From an uncultured Ellagibacter sp. (GTDB lineage: Bacteria > Actinomycetota > Coriobacteriia > Coriobacteriales > Eggerthellaceae): 64,000 nt of DNA. This document shows positions 24,545 to 33,483 of the stretch, one piece after another. The first letter of the stretch is position 1. Each line of letters opens with the position of its first letter. The notes beneath the pieces were generated by a model. The model was not told the DNA's origin. It ran no database searches and saw only the letters and a list, made by a program, of their open reading frames with translations. The stretch lies in assembly GCA_934654815.1 (NCBI GenBank), contig CAKUGU010000005.1:1-64000 (forward strand), written 5' to 3'. A program made the position numbers and the translations under genes.

Positions 24545-24893
24545 TCCCCGTTTTCGCGTCGTCATGCGAGAGGTCTGCGCGCGTTCGCGTGTCGGTTCCT
24601 GCGCGGCGGTGAACTCCCTTTTCGCGCGTATCGCAGCGGTGGTGATCGCCCTTGCCCTGATTGCGCCCTCGCTCTTCATCGTTTGCGAGGCCCATCATGA
24701 TTGCTCGGGCGATGGGTGCCAGGTGTGCCACGTGCTCGCCATCGCCTCGTCGATCGCACACGCCGATGCCGATGTCCCGGCAGGGTCGAGCACGCCTGCG
24801 CTCATCCCTGTATTCGCGCTGCTCGCGTTCGCTTCCGTCGTGCGAGCTTGCTCGATGACGCTCGTCGGTCTTAAAGTGAGGCTCGACTGTTAA
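24537..24893 (+). CDS. Small membrane protein with a His/Cys loop, zinc operon
   Basis: A 118-aa protein overlapping the regulator gene by eight bases. A first hydrophobic helix (SLFARIAAVVIALALIAPSL) is followed by a metal-ligand-rich loop VCEAHHDCSGDGCQVCHVL and a second hydrophobic stretch (ALIPVFALLAFASVV). The loop would face outside or the membrane surface and offers two His and at least four Cys for zinc. Its operon position between regulator and binding protein suggests an accessory role in zinc capture or sensing. I do not recognise a named family. Confidence 0.7.
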   Translation: MRDPRFRVVMREVCARSRVGSCAAVNSLFARIAAVVIALALIAPSLFIVCEAHHDCSGDGCQVCHVLAIASSIAHADADVPAGSSTPALIPVFALLAFASVVRACSMTLVGLKVRLDC

Positions 24894-24960
24894 GTTCCCT
24901 GTGTATTTGAATCAAGATGAAAATGCCTGTTCTTCAGGCACGGTACACAGGAGTCAAAGC

Positions 24961-25950
24961 ATGATGAAAATGAATAAGCTGCTCACGGCTGTGTTCGCAG
25001 CCGCATTGGCGGTGCTCTCCATCGTCGGCCTTTCGGCGTGCACGAGCGCTTCGGGCACCGCGGGCTCGAGTTCGAACGAAAGCCAGTCCGCAAGCGAGTC
25101 GCAGAAAATCCAGGTCGTGGCGAGTTTCTACCCGATGGCTGATTTCGCGCAGAAGATTGGAGGCGACCATGTCGAGGTCGAAAACCTCTGCCCGGCCGGA
25201 ACCGAACCCCATGAGTGGGAGCCGTCGCCCACTGACGTCAAGGCGATCGAAAGCGCTCGCGTCTTCATGTACAACGGCGCCGATATGGAAGGCTGGGTGG
25301 ACGACACCTTGGCCTCCGCGAATGTCACGGGAACGGTTGTCTGCGCGTCAGACGGCATCGACCTGCGCGTTGCCGACCACGATCACGATGCCGATGAAGC
25401 CGACTCTCATGAGCATGCGGGCGAACACGATCCGCATGTATGGCTCGCACCCGAAAACGCGAAGAAGGAAGCCGAGAACATCAAAGACGCGCTGGTGAAG
25501 GCGGATCCTGACAACGCTTCGGACTACGAGGCGAACTACGAGAAGTGGGCGCGCGAGTTCGACGATCTCGATAACGAGTTCGCAAGCCGGCTTTCTCAGA
25601 CTTCGGGCAAGACCATCGTCGTGTCCCATGAAGCGTTCGGCTATCTGTGCGACGCGTACGGCCTGACGCAGGAGCCTATCACGGGCATGGACGCCGAAGG
25701 CGAGCCCGACGCGAAGACCATGGCCGAGATCGTGCAGTTCGTGCGCGACAACAATGTGAAGGTCATCTTCTCGGAAGACCTGGTCAGCCCCAAGATCGCG
25801 CAGCAAATCGCCGATGAGACGGGGGCTTCCTGCGAGGTTCTCAACCCGATTGAAGGCCTGGAGCAAGACGAACTCGACGCGGGCGAGGACTACTTCTCTG
25901 TCATGCGCGACAACCTTGACGAGCTGGTCAGCGCTTTGAACCAGCAATAG
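24961..25950 (+). CDS. znuA: Zinc ABC transporter substrate-binding lipoprotein
   Basis: A 329-aa cluster A-I (ZnuA/AdcA-type) binding protein. The signal peptide ends in a lipobox LSAC (about residue 27), so it is a lipoprotein anchored outside the membrane. The fold marks are VVASFYPMADFAQKIGGDHV, the metal ligands in EPHEWEPSPTDVK and EHDPHVWLAPEN, VVSHEAFGYL and the acidic ligand in VIFSEDLVSPK. A His/Asp-rich loop (DHDHDADEADSHEHAGEHDP) is typical of zinc rather than manganese proteins. CAGGAG precedes the ATG. A small TGCCTG/CAGGCA hairpin lies in the 67-base gap before the gene. Confidence 0.92.
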   Translation: MMKMNKLLTAVFAAALAVLSIVGLSACTSASGTAGSSSNESQSASESQKIQVVASFYPMADFAQKIGGDHVEVENLCPAGTEPHEWEPSPTDVKAIESARVFMYNGADMEGWVDDTLASANVTGTVVCASDGIDLRVADHDHDADEADSHEHAGEHDPHVWLAPENAKKEAENIKDALVKADPDNASDYEANYEKWAREFDDLDNEFASRLSQTSGKTIVVSHEAFGYLCDAYGLTQEPITGMDAEGEPDAKTMAEIVQFVRDNNVKVIFSEDLVSPKIAQQIADETGASCEVLNPIEGLEQDELDAGEDYFSVMRDNLDELVSALNQQ

Positions 25951-25962
25951 CTTAGGTGGATT

Positions 25963-26769
25963 ATGGGCGAAAATCGGTTAATCGCGCGCGCCTCGCGCGT
26001 GGAGCGCAAGGCTAAGCTGCATCCTGCGGGGCAGCTTAGCGTCCCCGTTCTTCTTTCCCATGTCGGGTTTTCCTATGGGGCGCAGGAGGTCTTGTCGGAC
26101 GTCGACCTGACGGTCGGCGATGGAGAGGCATGCGTAATCCTCGGCGAAAACGGGGCGGGGAAATCGACGCTTCTGAAGGTGATGCTCGGGTCTTTGGCTG
26201 CGAGCAGGGGAAACGTCGAGCTGTTCGGCGTCCCCGTCGGATCGTTTCGCGATTGGCAGCGCGTCGGGTACGTGCCGCAGCAGGTAGCGGGCGCGTACGA
26301 GCGCTTCCCGGCGACGGTCGCGGAGGTGGTCGCCGCGAATCGCTATGCCGTGCAGCGTAGGTTTTCGCCCAAGTCGGCAAACGACGGGGAAGCGGTCGAA
26401 CGCGCCTTGGAAAAGGTCGGCGCGCAAGGGCTTTCCCGCCGTCTCGTCGGGGAGCTCTCGGGCGGGCAGCTTCAGCGCGTTCTTCTTGCTCGAGCGCTGG
26501 TGAACGACCCCGACCTGCTCATTCTCGATGAGCCGACAAGCGGCATGGACACCGACGCCGTCGGGTCCTTCGTCGACTTGCTGCAGGAAATCGTGGCGTC
26601 GGGAGAGCGCTCCGCGCTGCTCATCACGCACGACATGCGCAGGTTGGCGGCGTTGCCGGCCCGGATGCTGCGGCTGGAATCGGGGAGGCTGCGCGAGGTC
26701 GCGCGCTCTGCGCAGCCGGAGACGCGGGACGTGCCTGATCACGCGGCTCTTTTGCGGGAGATGATGTAG
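25963..26769 (+). CDS. znuC: Zinc ABC transporter ATPase
   Basis: A 268-aa ATP-binding subunit with Walker A GENGAGKST, Q-loop VPQQ, signature LSGGQ, Walker B LLILDEPTSG and the switch His in LITHDM. It energises the ZnuB permease. It starts 12 bases after znuA and its stop abuts the next ATG. The N-terminal 25 residues are an unusual basic extension (RLIARASRVERKAKL). Confidence 0.92.
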   Translation: MGENRLIARASRVERKAKLHPAGQLSVPVLLSHVGFSYGAQEVLSDVDLTVGDGEACVILGENGAGKSTLLKVMLGSLAASRGNVELFGVPVGSFRDWQRVGYVPQQVAGAYERFPATVAEVVAANRYAVQRRFSPKSANDGEAVERALEKVGAQGLSRRLVGELSGGQLQRVLLARALVNDPDLLILDEPTSGMDTDAVGSFVDLLQEIVASGERSALLITHDMRRLAALPARMLRLESGRLREVARSAQPETRDVPDHAALLREMM

Positions 26770-27585
26770 ATGCTGCAGTTGCTTGCCGACATGTTTTCCC
26801 ATGCGTTCATGGCGCGTGCGTTCGTTGCGGGCATCGTGCTCGGTGCGGCTATCCCGCTTGTCGGCGTCGTCGTGGTGCTCAAGCGCTTGTCGATGGTCGG
26901 TGATGCGCTTTCGCATGCCTCGCTTGCAGGCGTGGCTGCCGGGCTCATCGGGGGCGTGAATCCCGTCGCGGGCGCGACTGCGGCATGCATGGCAGCAGCC
27001 TTGACCGTCGAGGGAATCCGCCGCCGCTTCGAAGGGCACGCCGATCTCGCCATCGCCGTGGTCACGGCGGCGGGCGTGGGGCTCGCGGGAGTGTTTTCGG
27101 GGTTCGTCCCGAACAGCTCCACGTTCTCGAGTTTCCTCTTCGGCAGCATCGTGACGGTCGACGACGGCGAGCTCGCCGTCGTCGTCGCGCTCGGCCTCGC
27201 CATTGTGCTTCTGAGCGTTCTGTTCAGTCGCGAGCTGTTCTGGGTGACCCTCGACGAGCGCGCCGCGCGACTTGCGGGTGTGCGCACGACGTTGGTGAAC
27301 TTCTCGTTCATCCTGATGACGGCGGTGGCCGTGTCGATCGCGTCGCGCACGGTCGGCACGCTCATCGTCAGCTCCATGATGACGGTGCCGGTGGCTTGCG
27401 CTCTCGTGGTCGCACGGAGCTGGAAGCAGACGATCGTCGTGTCATGCGCTGTCGGCATGGTGAGCGCCGCCTGTGGGCTTGTGGCTTCCTACGCGTTCGG
27501 GTTCAAGCCCGGCGGAGCAATCGTGCTCGTCGAGATAGCTTTGCTGATGGCGATGTTCGCGGGAAAGAAGCTGCTAGGCCGGTAA
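26770..27585 (+). CDS. znuB: Zinc ABC transporter permease
   Basis: A 271-aa ABC-3 family permease with about eight hydrophobic segments. It carries the conserved LSMVGDALSHASLAGVAAG loop that contacts the ATPase and the family block SRTVGTLIVSSMMTVPVA. It is the last gene of the zinc operon; the family-1 repeat copy 2 lies 80 bases downstream and may end the transcript. Confidence 0.92.
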   Translation: MLQLLADMFSHAFMARAFVAGIVLGAAIPLVGVVVVLKRLSMVGDALSHASLAGVAAGLIGGVNPVAGATAACMAAALTVEGIRRRFEGHADLAIAVVTAAGVGLAGVFSGFVPNSSTFSSFLFGSIVTVDDGELAVVVALGLAIVLLSVLFSRELFWVTLDERAARLAGVRTTLVNFSFILMTAVAVSIASRTVGTLIVSSMMTVPVACALVVARSWKQTIVVSCAVGMVSAACGLVASYAFGFKPGGAIVLVEIALLMAMFAGKKLLGR

Positions 27586-27666
27586 GAGAGCGTTCGGAGG
27601 CGGAGTGGGGCGGACTTGACGGGCGCCGCCTTGCCAATCCAATCCGTCCTACCTTGGCGCGTCTCG

Positions 27667-27804
27667 AAAAGTCGTCATTTGCGCAGGTTTTTACGCGTGC
27701 CCGAAGTTGCTCGCTTGTTGCGGGAAACGCGACCTGGGCTTTTGCGGGGAGCGCTGGGCGTCGGGCGGCGTCTGCGAGCCAAACCTGCGCAAATGACGAC
27801 TTTT
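27667..27804. repeat. Inverted-repeat element, family 1, copy 2
   Basis: A 138-bp copy of the element at 23863, same orientation, with a perfect terminal inverted repeat (AAAGTCGTCATTTGCGCAGG and its complement plus flanking T/A runs). It differs by scattered substitutions and short indels in the middle. It separates the convergent znuB and MFS genes, where it could serve as a bidirectional terminator. Confidence 0.8.
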
Positions 27805-27815
27805 GTCGGCGCTCG

Positions 27816-29225
27816 CTAGCGGCGTCGTGCCGGCAGTAGGATGAGGAGGCTCGCCGCGGCCATGCACACATATGCGGCGGCGAGCCCCGCTTCCTGCATG
27901 AGCGCCACGCCGACGGCGATGCCCAAGGACCCGGCAACGTTGCGGCTTAAGGTGAGAAGCGCCAGGCCATGCGGCATGTCAGCTTGCTTCAAACAGGAGT
28001 TTCCCCAGGTGACAAGCGGCATCTGGACAATCGCGAACGCGCAGCAGGCAAGTGCGTACAAGCCGGAGAAGGCGAGAGGCGACCCCGACCCGCCGAGCAC
28101 GCAGAACCCGGCGCAACCCAGGATGAACGCGGCGAACGAGATAGCCGCGAGGGGCCTGATCCCGCGCTTGTCGAACGCTTTTCCCGCAACGGGGCTGATG
28201 AGCGCCATGCAGATCGCGCCCGGCAGCACGGTCGCGGCCGATGCGCTCGCGGAAAGCCCCAGCGTTGTTTGAAGATGCAGCGGAAGCACCACCGACGACC
28301 CCATGGAAGCGAAATACGCCGCCATGCTGGCGATGACCGCGGCGCGGTACTGCGGCCTTTCAAGGAGTTGGACCTTCAGGAACGGCTCGCGAAGCTTTCC
28401 CTGACGCAGGGCGAACGCGATCGCGGCGGCGAGCCCGACCGCGAGCTCGGCCACGGTGGTCGCCGCATGGGCTTGCAAGGACACCAGCCCGCTAAGCCCG
28501 AGGGAGATCCCGCCGACCGCGAAGGCGCTTAAGGCGAAGCTTGGGACGTCGAAGCTTTTGGGGCGGCTATCCAGAATGTTTCCCATGGCCGCCACCGCAA
28601 GGACGAAGCTCGCCAAGGCCAGCGCGAAGACGAACCAGAACACCGCCCGCCATCCGAAAGCGTCGGTGACGAAGCCCCCGAACGCCGGCGCGATGACGGG
28701 CGCGGCGCCTTGCGTGAACCCGAACCAGCCCATGCGCCGGCCGCGCTGCCCCTCGGGGAATAGCGAGAGGATGGAAACCTGCGTCAGGTTCGACACGAGC
28801 GCGTTCGCGCAGGCCTGCACGATTCGCGCCGCCATGAGCGGCCAGAAGTCGGGCGCCAGGGCGCTTGCAGCGACGGAAAGGGCGAACAGCCCCACCGCGA
28901 GGCAGTACAGGGGCTTTGTCGGAAAGCGCGTGACGAGGAACGCGGAAAGCGGCATGAACACGGCCAGGGCAAGGGCGTAGCCGCTCACGACCAGCTGCCC
29001 GCGATCGGCTGCGACGCCGAGGTCGGCTGTGAGCTGGGGGAGGGCCGTGTTCAGCGCCGTGGAGAGCAGCGCCAGGGCGAAGCAGGTCAGGATCAGGTTC
29101 GCGAACACGACGTCGCGCCGCCGCGGGGACAGCTCGTCGCGCGCGCCTGCCTGCGCGCTCTCCTTGCTTGGCTTTGCGGTGGGCGGGGCGGGCTTCGGTT
29201 TCTCGTGAAATCGGCGGGTCGTCAT
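27816..29225 (-). CDS. MFS drug-exporter-type transporter
   Basis: A membrane transporter (about 469 aa) of the major facilitator superfamily, drug:H+ antiporter-2 type. It opens with ALLSTALNTALPQLTADLGV, has GYALALAVFMPLSAFLVTRF and the motif-C-like GAAPVIAPAFGGFVTDAFGWRAVFW, with roughly 12-14 hydrophobic segments. ATG 29225 (MTTRRF) is taken as start. A TTG at 29267 would add 14 residues but has no ribosome site on this strand. The substrate is unknown. Confidence 0.82.
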   Translation of the reverse strand: MTTRRFHEKPKPAPPTAKPSKESAQAGARDELSPRRRDVVFANLILTCFALALLSTALNTALPQLTADLGVAADRGQLVVSGYALALAVFMPLSAFLVTRFPTKPLYCLAVGLFALSVAASALAPDFWPLMAARIVQACANALVSNLTQVSILSLFPEGQRGRRMGWFGFTQGAAPVIAPAFGGFVTDAFGWRAVFWFVFALALASFVLAVAAMGNILDSRPKSFDVPSFALSAFAVGGISLGLSGLVSLQAHAATTVAELAVGLAAAIAFALRQGKLREPFLKVQLLERPQYRAAVIASMAAYFASMGSSVVLPLHLQTTLGLSASASAATVLPGAICMALISPVAGKAFDKRGIRPLAAISFAAFILGCAGFCVLGGSGSPLAFSGLYALACCAFAIVQMPLVTWGNSCLKQADMPHGLALLTLSRNVAGSLGIAVGVALMQEAGLAAAYVCMAAASLLILLPARRR

Positions 29226-29278
29226 CGGCGGCTGTTCTTCGGAACTGTCTGAGTGCTTCGGCTTCAAAGGAGGCGCGG

Positions 29279-29689
29279 CTAGATGACCACGCCGTTGCAG
29301 TGGTCGATTTCGTGCTGGATGATCTGCGCCGTGTAGCCGGCGAACGCCTTCGTGCGCGGGGCGAACGACGCGTCGAGGTAGGTTACCTTGATGCGCTTGT
29401 ATCGCGTGCAGGGGCGCATGCCGCTAAGGGAAAGGCAGCCTTCCTCGGTTCGGTATTCGCCTGCCGTCTCGACGATCTCGGGGTTGTACATGAGCAGCGG
29501 CGTGCCCTCGTCGCTCGCCACGATGACGCGCTTGCGCACGCCGATCATGTTCGCGGCAAGCCCCACGCATTCGTCTTTGTGCACGGCGAGCGTGTCGATA
29601 AGGTCCTGCCCGACGCCCGCGTCTTCGGGCGTGGCGTCGACGCTCGGCATCGCGAGCAAAACGGGGGACGTGACGATTGCGCGTATCAT
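29279..29689 (-). CDS. Peptide deformylase-like protein
   Basis: A 136-aa metallohydrolase of the peptide deformylase family, which removes N-formyl from new proteins. Motif 2 (EGCLSL, metal Cys) and motif 3 (HEIDH, metal His and catalytic Glu) are intact. Motif 1, usually GxGLAAxQ, reads VGLAANMIG, so the conserved Gln is Asn. This variant recurs in short deformylases of gut Clostridia and Coriobacteria and may mark a secondary enzyme. The start MIRAIVTSP at 29689 has AAAGGA upstream; the longer frame to 29725 lacks a ribosome site. Confidence 0.85.
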   Translation of the reverse strand: MIRAIVTSPVLLAMPSVDATPEDAGVGQDLIDTLAVHKDECVGLAANMIGVRKRVIVASDEGTPLLMYNPEIVETAGEYRTEEGCLSLSGMRPCTRYKRIKVTYLDASFAPRTKAFAGYTAQIIQHEIDHCNGVVI

Positions 29690-29771
29690 AAGGGTCCTTT
29701 CAGCATGTTCGGTGGAGGAGGCCACAGGGCTATTCTAGCTCTTCGGCGCGATAAGCGCGGCGTCTCGGTCC

Positions 29772-30347
29772 TCACCTGGTCAGGCCGCTGACGCCTTGCA
29801 CTGCGAGCACGCCGATGGCGCGGGAAAGCTCGGCCGCGCCCGGCTCGCATCCGTGGGAAATCCAGATGCGGATGACGCCGAGGATCCCCGCCGCGATGTA
29901 CGCGCTCGCAAGCTGTTTTTCCGGTTCCCCTAAGGTTCCGAAGCGTTCGGTGATCGCCGCGACGATGCTCCGGCGGACAAGGTCGTCCGCTTTGGCGCCG
30001 AAGGTCGGGTCGATCTGGCTCACCAGGAACAGTCGCGCTTCCTTTTCGTGCGCCGCAATGAAATGGAGGGCGTCGTCGATCATGGGGAAGCTTGCGGGAT
30101 CGGTGCAGGTGGCGAGCGCGCGCTCCATTTCCGCGTCGAGCTGGTCGAGGAGGCTGTCGCCCATCTTCTCCGCCAGGTCGAACACGTCGCGGTAGTGCGT
30201 GTAGAACGTGCCGCGCGATACGCCGCTTGCCGCGACAAGCTCGCTCACGGTTATCTTTCGAAGCGCCTTTTCCGACGCGAGTCCGAGAAACGCCTGCTGC
30301 AAAGCCGCTTTCGTGCGCCGTGCGCCCTGGTTGTCCTTGTGGTTCAA
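29772..30347 (-). CDS. TetR-family transcriptional regulator
   Basis: A TetR/AcrR-type repressor of about 191 aa. The helix-turn-helix is ITVSELVAASGVSRGTFYTHYRDVFDLAEKMG. The ligand-binding domain ends with a hydrophobic helix pattern (AYIAAGILGVIRIWISHG). The start is taken at TTG 30347 (MNHKDNQG) with GGGGGA eight bases upstream; a TTG at 30371 gives eight more residues. It is divergent from the YhgE/Pip gene and probably represses it through the operator at 30434-30453 (inference). Confidence 0.85.
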   Translation of the reverse strand: MNHKDNQGARRTKAALQQAFLGLASEKALRKITVSELVAASGVSRGTFYTHYRDVFDLAEKMGDSLLDQLDAEMERALATCTDPASFPMIDDALHFIAAHEKEARLFLVSQIDPTFGAKADDLVRRSIVAAITERFGTLGEPEKQLASAYIAAGILGVIRIWISHGCEPGAAELSRAIGVLAVQGVSGLTR

Positions 30348-30433
30348 CGCGGTCCCCCGTCCCGATTCCAAAACTTAGACACGAGCGCGGCGATTGTTCA
30401 TTGTCTTTCGTGCCCTGGTTCAATATTTTAATG

Positions 30434-30453
30434 GTTGTCAAAAAATAGACAAC
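30434..30453. promoter_or_regulatory. Candidate TetR operator
   Basis: GTTGTC and GACAAC are inverted repeats with an eight-base AT-rich centre, 37 bases before the YhgE/Pip gene start in the divergent TetR intergenic region. Confidence 0.4.
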
Positions 30454-30489
30454 TGTTGAATTCGCAATCTTCGAACGGGGTGTTCAAGC

Positions 30490-32475
30490 GTGAGGAAAAT
30501 GAGCGGGATGGCCAGCGAGGCTCGAGGGAAAACGATCGCGAAAGTCGTCGCGGTAGCGCTGATCGTGGGGCTGTTCTCCGCGTTCTACTGCTGGAGCTTC
30601 TGGGATCCCATCGGTGCCATGAAGCGCGTCCCCATCGGGATCGTGAACCTCGACGAAGGTGCCGAGGTCAACGGCAAGGAAGTGAACATCGGATCGGAGA
30701 TCGCGGGCTCGGCGGTCGAGGGGTCGGACGCGAACTTCGTCGAACTCGACGAGCAGGCGCTCGCCGACGGCGTCGAGAATTCGGGCTACTCCATGGTGTT
30801 CGAGATACCCGCGGATTTCTCCTCGAAGGTGACAGCCGGCATGACCGACGTTCCACAGGCTGCTGACCTGGAGATTTACAAGAACATTCGCTACAACTAC
30901 ATCTACGCGCAGCTCTCGACGCAAATCGAGAAGGCGTTTGAGGGCAGCGTGAACTCGGCAATCGCGAACGCGTACGTGACGGGCGCGTATTCCGGCCTCG
31001 AGCAGGCGCGGGACGGTTTGCAGGAGGCATCCGAAGGGTCCGGCAAGCTCGCAGATGGCGCTTCCACGGCATCGGAGGGCATCACGACCTTGTCCAGCGG
31101 CGCAAGCGCCCTGTCGACCGGGGCGAAAAGCGTCGCGGACGGGCTGTCCTCGCTTTCAAGCGGGCTGACGTCGGGTAAGCAGCAGCTCGATTCGGCGCAG
31201 TCGAGCCTGCTCGCGTTGTCGACGCAGCTCGGTGCGGGCAGCGAATCGGCCGGCGCTTTGGCCGACGGCGCGACTGCGGCGCAAACCTGCTATCAGGCGG
31301 CTTTGGAGGCGACGAAGTCGGGCAGCGCGGTCGGCGGTAAGACGGCTGCCGAGTGGTTGGCGGCGGGCAACGCCGCGATCGCGCAGGTTTCCCAGGGCGC
31401 GTCGTCGATGGCGACGCAGCTTAGCGGGGCGGCAAGCGGGGTCGGTTCCGGGGCGACGGCGCTGGGCGCGGCCTCCGAGAGCATCTCCAGCGCCATCGAC
31501 GGCATCGGGTCGCCCGACGTCGCAGGTCAAACGCTCGCGTACGGGCAGGCGCAGGTCGTGGCGGGCCTCGAATCGATGTCGAGCGGCCTTTCGAGCGTCC
31601 AGGGCGGCGTCGGGCAGCTTGCGGCGGGGGCGTCCGAGTTGGGCGACGCGACGACGGACGGTGCCGAGACCATATCGGACTCGCTCGGCGCCAGCTCCGA
31701 CGACATGGGCGCATACGTCGCCGACCCCACGAGCGTGAACGAGGAGAGGTACGGGTCGCTTGACTATTATGGGCAAGGGTTCTCGCCGTTCTTCATGACG
31801 ACGTCGCTGTGGCTGGGCGCGCTCATCATATTCTTCATCATCGAGCCGCTCTGGCCGAAAAACCGGCATGCAGGGCGTGTGCGCACTGTGGTCGGGAGGC
31901 TGCCGCTCTATGCGCTGGTCTGCGCTTTCGAGGCTGCGGCCGTCACCCTCTTCGCGTGGGGCATCGGCGTCCTGGACGCCCATAGCGCCTCGCCGCTTCT
32001 GCTGTTCGCCTATGCGCTGGGGGTGAGCCTGAGCTTCATGCTGATCATGCAGTTCCTGAACATGACGCTCGGTGTCATCGGCAAGGCGCTTGCCGTGCTC
32101 ACGCTCATCTTCCAGCTTGCCTGCTCGGGCGGCACCCTGCCCGTCGATTTGGGACAGAGCTTCGTGGCCGCGCTGAACCCGTTCCTGCCGTTCACGTACG
32201 CGATCGACGGGTTTCGCGAGGTGATCACGTACGTGAACGGAGCGACGATCGCGGGCGATCTGGGAATGACGGCGGTGTTCGGCCTTGCGTTCTTCGTGCT
32301 CTCGCTTGCGACGTGGGGCTTTGCCGAGAGGCGCCGCGATGCCGAGGCGAAGTCCACGCTCGCCTGGAACAAGGAAGAGGAACCGGAAGGCGAGACGGGG
32401 CCGGGCGCCGTCCCATCGGTCGAGACGGGGCTGGGTACCGTTTCGCCCATCGGCCAAAGGGCGTGTTCGGAATAA
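30490..32475 (+). CDS. YhgE/Pip-domain ABC-2-type membrane protein
   Basis: A 661-aa membrane protein. One N-terminal helix (VVAVALIVGLFSAFYCWSF) leads to an extracellular part with the YhgE motif RVPIGIVNLDEGAEVNG. A long Ser/Ala/Gly coiled region (about 170-420) has repeated LSSGASALSTGAKSVADGLS-like units. The C-terminus has five or six membrane helices of the ABC-2 type (ALNPFLPFTYAIDGFREVI). Relatives include the Lactococcus phage infection protein and ESX/type VII-linked proteins; the role is export or cell-envelope related. It has a charged low-complexity tail with a PETGxGxVPSVETG-like duplication. It is paired with a divergent TetR gene. Confidence 0.85.
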   Translation: MRKMSGMASEARGKTIAKVVAVALIVGLFSAFYCWSFWDPIGAMKRVPIGIVNLDEGAEVNGKEVNIGSEIAGSAVEGSDANFVELDEQALADGVENSGYSMVFEIPADFSSKVTAGMTDVPQAADLEIYKNIRYNYIYAQLSTQIEKAFEGSVNSAIANAYVTGAYSGLEQARDGLQEASEGSGKLADGASTASEGITTLSSGASALSTGAKSVADGLSSLSSGLTSGKQQLDSAQSSLLALSTQLGAGSESAGALADGATAAQTCYQAALEATKSGSAVGGKTAAEWLAAGNAAIAQVSQGASSMATQLSGAASGVGSGATALGAASESISSAIDGIGSPDVAGQTLAYGQAQVVAGLESMSSGLSSVQGGVGQLAAGASELGDATTDGAETISDSLGASSDDMGAYVADPTSVNEERYGSLDYYGQGFSPFFMTTSLWLGALIIFFIIEPLWPKNRHAGRVRTVVGRLPLYALVCAFEAAAVTLFAWGIGVLDAHSASPLLLFAYALGVSLSFMLIMQFLNMTLGVIGKALAVLTLIFQLACSGGTLPVDLGQSFVAALNPFLPFTYAIDGFREVITYVNGATIAGDLGMTAVFGLAFFVLSLATWGFAERRRDAEAKSTLAWNKEEEPEGETGPGAVPSVETGLGTVSPIGQRACSE

Positions 32476-32578
32476 GGTAACGGCCCGGTTCCGCCTTGGC
32501 GCCCCGTCCGCCATTTTCCCGAATCGATGGTATAAACCTCTTACTGGACCGCGGGGATGCGCGAGGAGGCGCGAGGGA

Positions 32579-33343
32579 GTGCTCATCTATTTTTCGGCAA
32601 CGGGCAACACCAAGCATGTGGTGGACGAGATTCGCCTGGAAGGCGAGGACGTCGTCTCTATCGAGGACGCGACCAAGGCGGGTTCGTTTCGGCTCGCCTT
32701 GCGCGACGAGAGGCTTGGGATTCTCACCCCTACCTACGATTGGTGCCTGCCGAGCATCGTGAGCGAGTTCCTCGAGAAGCTCGATGTGGCATTCGGCGCG
32801 AAGCCCTACACCTTCTATGTCGGCACGTTCGGCACCACCACCGGCGGCGCATCCTCCATCGCGAACGCCATCATGAGGCGGAAGGGCCTGGGCTTCGACG
32901 CGTTGTTCGACATCCGCATGCCCGATACCTGGACGGTGATGTTCGATCTATCCGACGAAGCGAAGGTGGCGGAGGCTCTTCGCCGGGCCGATGGGGAAAT
33001 CAAGCAGCTTAAAGGCCAGCTTGCCCGGAAGGTGCGGGGCAGGCACATGGACGTCGCAGCTCCTGCGTTCGCGGGCCGCATCGGCAAGGCCCTGTACGAC
33101 GGAATGGTAAGGAAAACGGCGAACCTGTCGGCGTCCGAAGCGTGCATCGGTTGCGGGTTGTGCGCAAGAAAGTGCCCGGTAGACGCTATCGAGATGGAAG
33201 GCAAACTGCCGGTTTGGGTTACGGATTCTTGCACCATGTGCCTAGGGTGCCTGCACCGCTGTCCCAAGTACGCAATCCGCTACGGCAACGGCAAAGCGAC
33301 AAATTCCCACGGCCAGTACACGTACGGTAACTATTCACGCTAG
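32579..33343 (+). CDS. EFR1-family flavodoxin/ferredoxin fusion
   Basis: A 254-aa electron-transfer protein. The N-terminal flavodoxin-like domain opens IYFSATGNTKHVVDEI (phosphate loop of FMN) and has YVGTFGTTTGGA. The C-terminus is a 2[4Fe-4S] ferredoxin, CIGCGLCARKCPVDAI and CTMCLGCLHRCPKYAI. The GTG at 32579 has GAGGAGG about ten bases upstream; upstream reading is a shadow of the previous gene's 3' region. The partners are not evident in the neighbourhood. Confidence 0.9.
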   Translation: MLIYFSATGNTKHVVDEIRLEGEDVVSIEDATKAGSFRLALRDERLGILTPTYDWCLPSIVSEFLEKLDVAFGAKPYTFYVGTFGTTTGGASSIANAIMRRKGLGFDALFDIRMPDTWTVMFDLSDEAKVAEALRRADGEIKQLKGQLARKVRGRHMDVAAPAFAGRIGKALYDGMVRKTANLSASEACIGCGLCARKCPVDAIEMEGKLPVWVTDSCTMCLGCLHRCPKYAIRYGNGKATNSHGQYTYGNYSR

Positions 33344-33483
33344 CTGGCTCGGGACATTGGGGCGGCATCCAACCTCGTCCCGTACCGCAGGGCTGGTAGC
33401 GGGTGCATCCGAGACTGTCTCCTCAAATGTTAGAGATGCTATACTTTTCATCTGTCCGAATCGGATAGGGAAGGCGTAGCGCT

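Noticed and set aside
32285..32578. Upstream extension of the EFR1 gene
   Set aside because: This part overlaps the end of the YhgE/Pip gene in another frame, is Arg-rich, and the GTG at 32579 has a strong ribosome site and begins the flavodoxin fold.
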